NCBI GenBank assembly: GCA_905221605.1
Contig: CAJNDS010002334.1
Coordinates: 372,501-385,269 of the forward strand
Direction of reading: 5' to 3'
DNA length: 12,769 nt
Source: Symbiodinium natans
Taxonomy: Eukaryota > Sar > Dinophyceae > Suessiales > Symbiodiniaceae
The notes under the pieces are model-generated. The model did not search any database. It was not told the DNA's origin and was given only the letters and a program-made list of their open reading frames with translations. The position numbers and the translations under genes are program-made. This document shows, one piece after another, positions 8,787-12,769 of the stretch (position 1 is the stretch's first letter; every line of letters starts with the position of its first letter).

Positions 8787-8963
8787 AGCGCGGAAGCCAT
8801 TCCTCCGCGGCTTCTGCGCTCTTGAAACAGACGAATCGGGCGCAAGTGATGCCCCGGCCCGACATGCTCCTGGGAGGCTTCGGCTCAGGCCCAAGCACTC
8901 AAGAGTTCAAGTTCACAATAACACTTGCAAATCGAGTCGGGCTGCTCCTTAGACCTGTTGTTT
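8787..8963. repeat. 588-bp repeat, truncated last copy
   Basis: Homology runs from AGCGCGGAAGCC to about GTCGGGCTG at 8943, then weakly to about 8963 (CTCCTTAGACCTGTTG against CTCCTTTGACTGTTGC of the first copy). One C is missing in GAAACAGACG, which shifts the frame that is open in the central copies, and a TAG stop follows at about 8952. At GGGCTGCTCCTT this end copy resembles the first copy more than the central ones, as expected if only the central copies have been homogenised. Confidence 0.85.
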
Positions 8964-9761
8964 CAAGGGAATCTCCAGGGAATGATCTGGGAGGGGATGG
9001 GGTTTGTCAGTGCTTGCCTGGCGCTGTTGCGCTGAAAGCCCGAAGCTGTCCCTCAGCCAGCTGACGTCTGCAAGAGCAAAGCGCTGCCAGCATTGCAGGC
9101 AATGTAACACCCCAGTATGGATTCCTGAAGCCCAGGATGTCGATGCAAGCACACTGGCATATGCGGCGAATCAGTCTCCGAGGCGATTGGTTGGCAAAGG
9201 GTGCAGAGGAACTCAGACGGACTGAAGATACCAGAGTCGGATACGGCAGATCGGCATTGCCGATGGCAAGCATGCAGGGAAGCGTTACTAACTGATGCGT
9301 GGAGACGGTGCATAAAGCAGCTCGAGAACAAAGCGCATTCTCGATGGGCCACAGCATCAGAGGATCTGGGTGAGGAGCGCAGCATCTGACTGTTGCAGCC
9401 TCGAGTTGCCATTCCATGCCAGAGCACAGCGTTTCCTGCGTTTGGTGGCGTCCCATGCATCTGGCAGCGTTGTCAGCTTTTGTGCGGCAAGGGTTACCAG
9501 TTGTCTCCATTTTCGGAACCCAGCAGCACTGTACAAGACAGCAAGCAATCACTGTGCCAGCAGCAGCCAACCCTACAAGAGCCTTCGGATCGTTCCTGGC
9601 AGCCTCTCGGTGCAGTCGGGAAGCCTCATGGGCCTAAGTCCCTTGATTTTACGAAACGCCGAAGACGCCACGTAGTCTCCCATCCCCGTGTTGTGGATGT
9701 GAGACTCATAGTTTGCAGGTGTATCAGGGCCGGCTTCGTACGCCGACTGTCCATTTCTTCA
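8964..9761. other. Stretch with no supported gene
   Basis: Overlapping frames on both strands reach 187 codons (9007-9570 minus) and 128 codons (9393-9779 plus), none with recognisable features. A plus-strand stretch open from 9129 to its stop at about 9389 contains a helix-like segment (residues CREALLTDAWRRCIKQLE), but it has no ATG start and no known domain. It could be an exon fragment, with low confidence. Confidence 0.5.
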
Positions 9762-9815
9762 AAGCTCATCCAGCGCTAGTTCGTTCGCAAGCTCATCCAG
9801 CGCTAGTTCGTTCGC
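9762..9815. repeat. 27-bp perfect tandem duplication
   Basis: The 27-bp unit starting AAGCTCATCCAGCGCTAG and ending TTCGTTCGC is present at 9762-9788 and again at 9789-9815. It is followed by AAGC, the start of a third copy (9816-9819). The two copies are identical, so the duplication is recent or an assembly artefact. Confidence 0.95.
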
Positions 9816-9838
9816 AAGCCCCGTAGGCCACTTAGGAT

Positions 9839-10169
9839 TCAAAGACTTGTGCTGCCCCCGACGAGGCTGTTTTGAAGCTGCCCGTCCGCATCGCCCATCA
9901 TGTCCTTGCATGTGGGACCTGATAACGAAGCTGCAACACGAGAAACGACCTCACGACCAGATCCTAAACAGAAGGATTGATTGAGCTGTTGGGCCATTTG
10001 GTACACCTTGCAGTTTTGATTATTGCCATGAAAGCTATGCTTCCCACCATCATTTTGCGAAAGTTTCTTGAAATTTATGGGGAGTGCTGGGGGAATGCTC
10101 CCAAAATTGAATTGGCCTTTTTTTCTCGACTCCCCCGTTATTTTAGACCGTGCAGAGCTTGCTTCAAAA
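9839..10169 (-). other. Open frame running into the assembly gap, unrecognised
   Basis: On the minus strand about 110 codons stay open from the gap edge to a stop near 9839. The composition is hydrophilic, rich in Gly, Ser, Asn, Gln and Lys (for example NFKKLSQNDGGKHSFHGNNQ), and looks more protein-like than most frames here. A hydrophobic plus-strand frame (from about 9968, including LVHLAVLIIAM) overlaps it, so at most one can be real. The local sequence is AT-richer than its surroundings. No domain is recognised. It could be a partial exon, but frames of this length occur by chance in such a window. Confidence 0.15.
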
Positions 10170-10269
10170 NNNNNNNNNNNNNNNNNNNNNNNNNNNNNNN
10201 NNNNNNNNNNNNNNNNNNNNNNNNNNNNNNNNNNNNNNNNNNNNNNNNNNNNNNNNNNNNNNNNNNNNN
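10170..10269. other. Assembly gap (100 N)
   Basis: Exactly 100 N bases, the conventional placeholder for a gap of unknown size. CTTCAAAA ends at the left edge (10162-10169) and CTTCAAAA begins at the right edge (10270-10277). The same CTTCAAAAC motif starts each unit of the 280-bp array to the right, so the gap probably hides more repeat copies. Any open frame across it has no meaning. Confidence 0.97.
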
Positions 10270-10547
10270 CTTCAAAACTTTCAGGTACGAAAGTCCAGCC
10301 AAGGCCTAAGCAAACCGCCCTCACGTCCGCGCGCGCCGCCCCCGAAGCCAGCCCGGCCATCCAGTCTGAGTTTTGTGAGGGTTTAGGATGGCACGCGCCC
10401 ACGCCTGCCCGCAACAATGCCGTCTCTGCCTATGTGTTGGCTACCACTTCTCATGCTTTTTCGCCTTGAGAGTCTCGGTCAAGCCCGCCCCCTGAGCATG
10501 AGGAGAAGCCTCAAAGCTCTTCGGGCATCGGGGCAAACTCACAGGGA
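10270..10547. repeat. 280-bp repeat, copy 1
   Basis: First copy after the gap, 278 bp, with the TTGTGAGGGTTTAGGATGGC and CACTTCTCATGC landmarks. Its true left edge is unknown because of the gap. Confidence 0.8.
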
Positions 10548-10823
10548 CTTCAAAACTTTTCAGGCACGAAGTCCAGCCGATTTCTAGGAAATGTGCCCTC
10601 GCGTCCGCGTGCGCAGCTCGCGACGCCAGCCTGGCCATCCTGCCTGAGTTCTTCGAGGTTTAGGACGACACTTTCCCACACGCGGCCCGCGACAATGCCA
10701 GCCATGCCTAGGGTTTTGGCTACCGCTTCTCATGCATTTTCACCTTGACACGCGGTGAAGCCCGTCCCCTGAACACGAGGAGAAGCCTCAAAGCCTTTGG
10801 GGCATCGGTGCAATTCACAAGGA
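10548..10823. repeat. 280-bp repeat, copy 2
   Basis: 276 bp, with CCCTCGCGTCCGCGTGCGCA, GAGGTTTAGGACGAC, GGCTACCGCTTCTCATGC and GAGGAGAAGCCTCAAAGCC in the same order as copy 1. Confidence 0.8.
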
Positions 10824-11082
10824 CTTCAAAACTTTCAGGCACGAAAGTCCAGCTTGTGCCTAGACAGCCGCCCTCACGTCCGCGTGCGCAGCTCGCGACG
10901 CTTGCCCGGCCATCCAGCCTGATTTTTTTTCAGGGTGGCTCGTGCCCATGAGCCGCAGCGACAATGCCAATGAATGCTTATGAACTTGGCTACCACTTCT
11001 CATGCTTTAGCGTCTTGAGAATTTGGGTCAAGCACGCCCCTTGACCAAAGAAAAATCCCAAAATTTTTTGGGACTCCGGCAA
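10824..11082. repeat. 280-bp repeat, copy 3, with perfect hairpin
   Basis: Same landmark order; GGTTTAGGATGGCACG is replaced by a T8 run and CAGGGTGGCTCGTG. Near its right end TCCCAAAA-TT-TTTTGGGA (11056-11073) is a perfect 8-bp hairpin. The hairpin sits about where the other copies carry GAGAAGCCTCAAAGCC, and the next unit's CTTCAAAACTTTCAGG start is missing. Confidence 0.75.
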
Positions 11083-11275
11083 AGCCAATGCCTAAGAAAA
11101 ACGCCCTCGCGTCTGCATGCGCAGCTCGCGATGCCAGCCCGGCCACCCCGCCTGAGTTCTTGGGGGTTTAGGATGGCACGCGCCCAACGCCGTCCATGCC
11201 TAGGCATTTGACCGCCACTTCTCATGCGTTGTCGCCCCGAGAGATGCGGTCAAGCCCGTCCCTTGACCCTGAAGA
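11083..11275. repeat. 280-bp repeat, copy 4, partial
   Basis: Recognisable from GCCAATGCCTAAG through CCCTCGCGTCTGCATGCGCA, GGGGGTTTAGGATGGCACGC, CGCCACTTCTCATGC and GGTCAAGCCCGTCCCTTGA. It lacks the usual first 40 or so bases, and homology ends about 11275. Confidence 0.7.
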
Positions 11276-11457
11276 GGCGTGTGTACGCCAAATCTGACAT
11301 CTTACGAAATGCACAGACGTACTTAGGCCTTTGCCTCCGAGGGACTCACAGCGCCCAGCGTGCGATCTGGGCAGCAACGGGATGCCCAGACCCCTCCTGC
11401 AACGAATCCCCCACAAGGGAATGGCATGCTGCTTGTCTCGTAGGGCCTATGTCAGGC

Positions 11458-11564
11458 CCACATATAGACATGCCCTGCGTGTCATAGTTTCGTGGTCCGC
11501 CTCGGACTTACGCTGGAGCTTTGTCCAGCCGCTTATGCCTGAATCGAAAGATTCCGCCCGATTG
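11458..11564. repeat. Hairpin module, copy 1 (four stem-loops)
   Basis: About 107 bp with four stem-loops in order. H1 is GACATGC-CCT-GCGTGTC (11467-11483, one T·G pair), extended by TAT/ATA with a bulged A to 11463-11486. H2 is GTCCG-CCT-CGGAC (11495-11507). H3 is GCTGG-8 nt-CCAGC (11512-11529). H4 is GAATC-GAAA-GATTC (11541-11554), a GNRA-type tetraloop if transcribed. It ends CCGCCCGATTG. No known RNA or transposon family is recognised. The arrangement suggests a structured RNA, a SINE-like element or a mobile hairpin repeat. Confidence 0.75.
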
Positions 11565-11566
11565 AA

Positions 11567-11612
11567 GGTCCGCCTCGGACTCACGCTGGAGTTTTTTTTC
11601 CCAGCTGCCTAT
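11567..11612. repeat. Hairpin module, copy 2 (partial)
   Basis: Only the central part is present: H2 GTCCG-CCT-CGGAC (11568-11580) and H3 GCTGG...CCAGC with its loop enlarged by a T8 run. H1 and H4 are missing. It abuts copy 1 with three bases between them. Confidence 0.75.
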
Positions 11613-11700
11613 TAATTGCCTATGCCTCGCCGCAAAAGCCCATGCCTCTGTTTCTTCTCGCAAGCGCGCTGCTCGTTTTTGCCGGGCTTGTTCGTATAGG
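11613..11700. repeat. Inter-module spacer, copy 1
   Basis: CTCGCAAGCGCGCTGCTC (11657-11674) followed by GCCGGGCTTG matches the second spacer (11807-11840), so the spacer belongs to the higher-order repeat. It ends TTCGTATAGG, continuing into CCCA, a motif also found in the 588-bp repeat. Confidence 0.65.
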
Positions 11701-11801
11701 CCCACGTCTAGACATGCCCTGCGTGTCATAGACTCGTGGTCCGCTTCGGACTCACGCTGGAACTTGCCCAGCCGCCTATGCCTGAATCGGAAGATTCTGC
11801 C
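11701..11801. repeat. Hairpin module, copy 3
   Basis: H1 is GACATGC-CCT-GCGTGTC (11711-11727), H2 GTCCG-CTT-CGGAC (11739-11751), then H3 GCTGG...CCAGC, and H4 GAATC-GGAA-GATTC (11784-11797). Loop changes in H2 (CCT to CTT) and H4 (GAAA to GGAA) leave the stems intact, and H4 keeps the GNRA pattern. The outer TAT of H1 is TCT here. Confidence 0.75.
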
Positions 11802-11864
11802 TTCCCCTCGCAAGCGCACTGCTCCTGCCGCCGGGCTTATCCTATGTCCACGCCTGGACATGCG
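11802..11864. repeat. Inter-module spacer, copy 2, with perfect hairpin
   Basis: It contains CTCGCAAGCGCACTGCTC and GCCGGGCTTA as in the first spacer, then ATGTCCA-CGCC-TGGACAT (11844-11861), a perfect 7-bp hairpin not present in the first spacer. Confidence 0.65.
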
Positions 11865-11972
11865 CCCACGTATAGACATGCCCTGCATGTCATAGTTTCG
11901 TCGTCCGCCTCGGACCTACGCTGCAGCTTTGCCCAGCCGCCTATGCCTGAATCGAAAGATTCCGCCCGATTG
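11865..11972. repeat. Hairpin module, copy 4
   Basis: H1 is GACATGC-CCT-GCATGTC (11875-11891), now fully Watson-Crick because the T·G pair of copies 1 and 3 has become T-A. It is extended by TAT/ATA with a bulged A. H2 is GTCCG-CCT-CGGAC (11903-11915). H3 has one mismatch (GCTGC/CCAGC). H4 is GAATC-GAAA-GATTC (11949-11962). It ends CCGCCCGATTG like copy 1. Confidence 0.75.
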
Positions 11973-11979
11973 GCCGTAA

Positions 11980-12769
11980 AATGAAGGGGGGCCAGGCCTC
12001 CATCCTAGCCTTCAGCATGTTGCGGCAGCGTCAAAAGGGGCCAAAAGCTTATATTCGCCTTCCGCCTCAGCCCGCAACCGTCAGGCGAGCCCAGAAGTCC
12101 AGAAGCCAAAACTTTTCATCTGGCCTGAAGATTTGGGCCGCAGCCTCAAGCGAGCCAGCCCTCATCTCAACCTGCGGCCTGGGCCATGAACGCGCCAAGC
12201 CCAGCCTGCGTTCCTCGCAAACGCGCAGCCCTTTGCATCAACCTCGTCCCTCCGCTGCGGGCGACATGCTCCCCAAGATGCTCTGACAGCTCGTGCCTGC
12301 CCTGACAGCTCCAGCCTGCTTCCTCGCCTCCTCGCACACCAGACCCATTGCACGGAGGCGTATAGAACTCGGATCTGCCCGGCGCCAGCAAGCCAGGACG
12401 CCCAAGCCTGACAGCTGCGCGAGCCACGCCAAAAAACGTTCACCACCAGTATCGTGGCCGACAGGCTGACGACCCCTAATCAAGCCCCAAGCCCAGGGCC
12501 TGGCCTCGTATGTTGGCCACTCCCCTCTCTTCAGGCCACAGCCTCAGAGCTCGCCAAGAATCTACCCAGCCTCCCCAGCTAAGAAGCGGCCAAGCCCTCT
12601 TCACCGCCGAGCCGCATCACTGGCACCACAAATAAGGGGAAGACTCACGGAGGACAAACTTACGTCTTCGCTTTTAGCCTCAGCCCGCAGCCCCCAGTTG
12701 AGCCGCATAAGCCCGCATCTTCACCTTGCCCGCAGCCCCCAGTTGGGCGCAGTCTCGGGGGGCCTATCT
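11980..12769. other. C-rich tail without supported gene, short direct repeats
   Basis: The plus strand has clearly more C than G (27 C to 13 G in 12301-12360) and many GCCCAGCC, CAGCCT and CCTCGC words. GCCCGCAGCCCCCAGTTG occurs at 12683-12700 and again at 12728-12745, 45 bp apart. A diverged relative with CCTCAGCCCGCAACC lies near 12065-12080. Frames on either strand are low-complexity (Ala, Pro, Arg-rich) with no domain. This is probably another decayed repeat. Confidence 0.5.

Larger units (their letters stand above)
6646..8963. repeat. Tandem array of a 588-bp repeat
   Basis: The landmark AGCGCGGAAGCCATTCCTCC begins at 7611, 8199 and 8787, exactly 588 bp apart; a near-identical diverged copy (CGCAGC in place of CGCGGC just after it) is at 6662. 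The array therefore has a diverged first unit, two near-identical central units and a truncated last unit whose homology fades at about 8943-8963. No open frame spans a unit and no known satellite or rDNA spacer is recognised. Near-identity of the central copies points to recent unequal exchange or gene conversion. Copy number may be under-represented in the assembly. Confidence 0.92.
10270..11275. repeat. Diverged tandem array of a 280-bp repeat, about four copies
   Basis: Units start with CTTCAAAACTTTCAGGCACGA-like sequence at 10270, 10548 and 10824 (spacings 278 and 276 bp). A fourth unit, lacking that start, begins around 11083. Shared landmarks in order are AAGTCCAGC, CCCTCACGTCCGCG, GCGCAGCTCGCGA, GGTTTAGGATGGCACGC, TTGGCTACCACTTCTCATGC, GGTCAAGCCCG and GAGGAGAAGCCTCAAAG. 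Substitutions and small indels between copies are frequent, so no frame is conserved. This is an old tandem or dispersed repeat of unknown family. Confidence 0.85.

Noticed and set aside
7464-8894. Repeated minus-strand frames of 68-84 codons in each 588-bp unit
   Set aside because: They repeat only because the DNA repeats; they cross the hairpin region and do not show synonymous-biased differences.
6646-8963. CRISPR array or rDNA/5S tandem array as explanation of the repeats
   Set aside because: Unit length, lack of short direct repeats with unique spacers and absence of recognisable rRNA sequence exclude both.
9129-9389. Plus-strand open stretch with an amphipathic helix-like segment
   Set aside because: No ATG start, no known domain, and overlapped by longer minus-strand frames; kept only as a remark.
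9007-9570. 187-codon cysteine-rich minus-strand frame
   Set aside because: The irregular cysteines form no known motif, several other frames are open over the same bases, and nothing is recognised.
9839-10417. 192-codon minus-strand frame spanning the gap
   Set aside because: It is open only because 34 codons are N; its two sides are unrelated (280-bp repeat on one side, unique sequence on the other).
1-12769. Dinoflagellate spliced-leader gene or other diagnostic lineage marker
   Set aside because: I looked for the conserved spliced-leader core and for rRNA or tRNA signatures and found none, so the lineage remains a guess.

Overview
This window looks like gene-poor nuclear DNA of a eukaryote, most likely a protist or alga. 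There is no long open reading frame in 12.8 kb. The longest frames are about 190 codons, mostly open from non-ATG codons, and none shows a protein domain I recognise. Base composition is mixed and moderately GC-rich, and repeats of several sizes are abundant. A 100-N run at 10170-10269 shows that this is a scaffold with an assembly gap. A dinoflagellate-like genome would fit (large, repeat-rich, moderate GC), but nothing diagnostic such as a spliced leader, histone or rRNA gene is visible, so the lineage is a guess. I support no protein-coding gene, tRNA, rRNA or CRISPR array.

Layout. Positions 1-110 form a small element bounded by perfect 18-bp terminal inverted repeats, resembling a MITE. 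A pair of hairpins (202-260) and an 18-bp poly-C tract (400-417) follow. From 418 to about 6280 the DNA is largely featureless. It is broken only by a 67-bp inverted-repeat element (2361-2427), two small tandem duplications (2750-2860), a cluster of TTCGTCGAA-like palindromes (3731-3907) and a few small inverted repeats. A degenerate telomere-like GGGTT stretch lies at 6285-6306.

From about 6646 to 8963 there is a tandem array of a 588-bp unit. The first copy is diverged and carries an extra 345 bp, the two central copies are almost identical, and the last is truncated. The complete units contain three consecutive hairpins. They also contain a short frame whose differences between copies fall mostly at third codon positions. 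Positions 8964-9761 hold nothing clear, and a 27-bp tandem duplication sits at 9762-9815.

After the gap, about four diverged copies of a 280-bp repeat run from 10270 to 11275. A second array (about 11458-11972) consists of a module of roughly 105 bp with four stem-loops. Differences between its copies preserve pairing in the first stem-loop and the GNRA form of the last loop. The final 800 bp are C-rich with short direct repeats.

The most interesting material is the hairpin-module array at 11.46-11.97 kb and the 588-bp array. Both look like structured repeats that may be transcribed or mobile. No function can be assigned from sequence alone.
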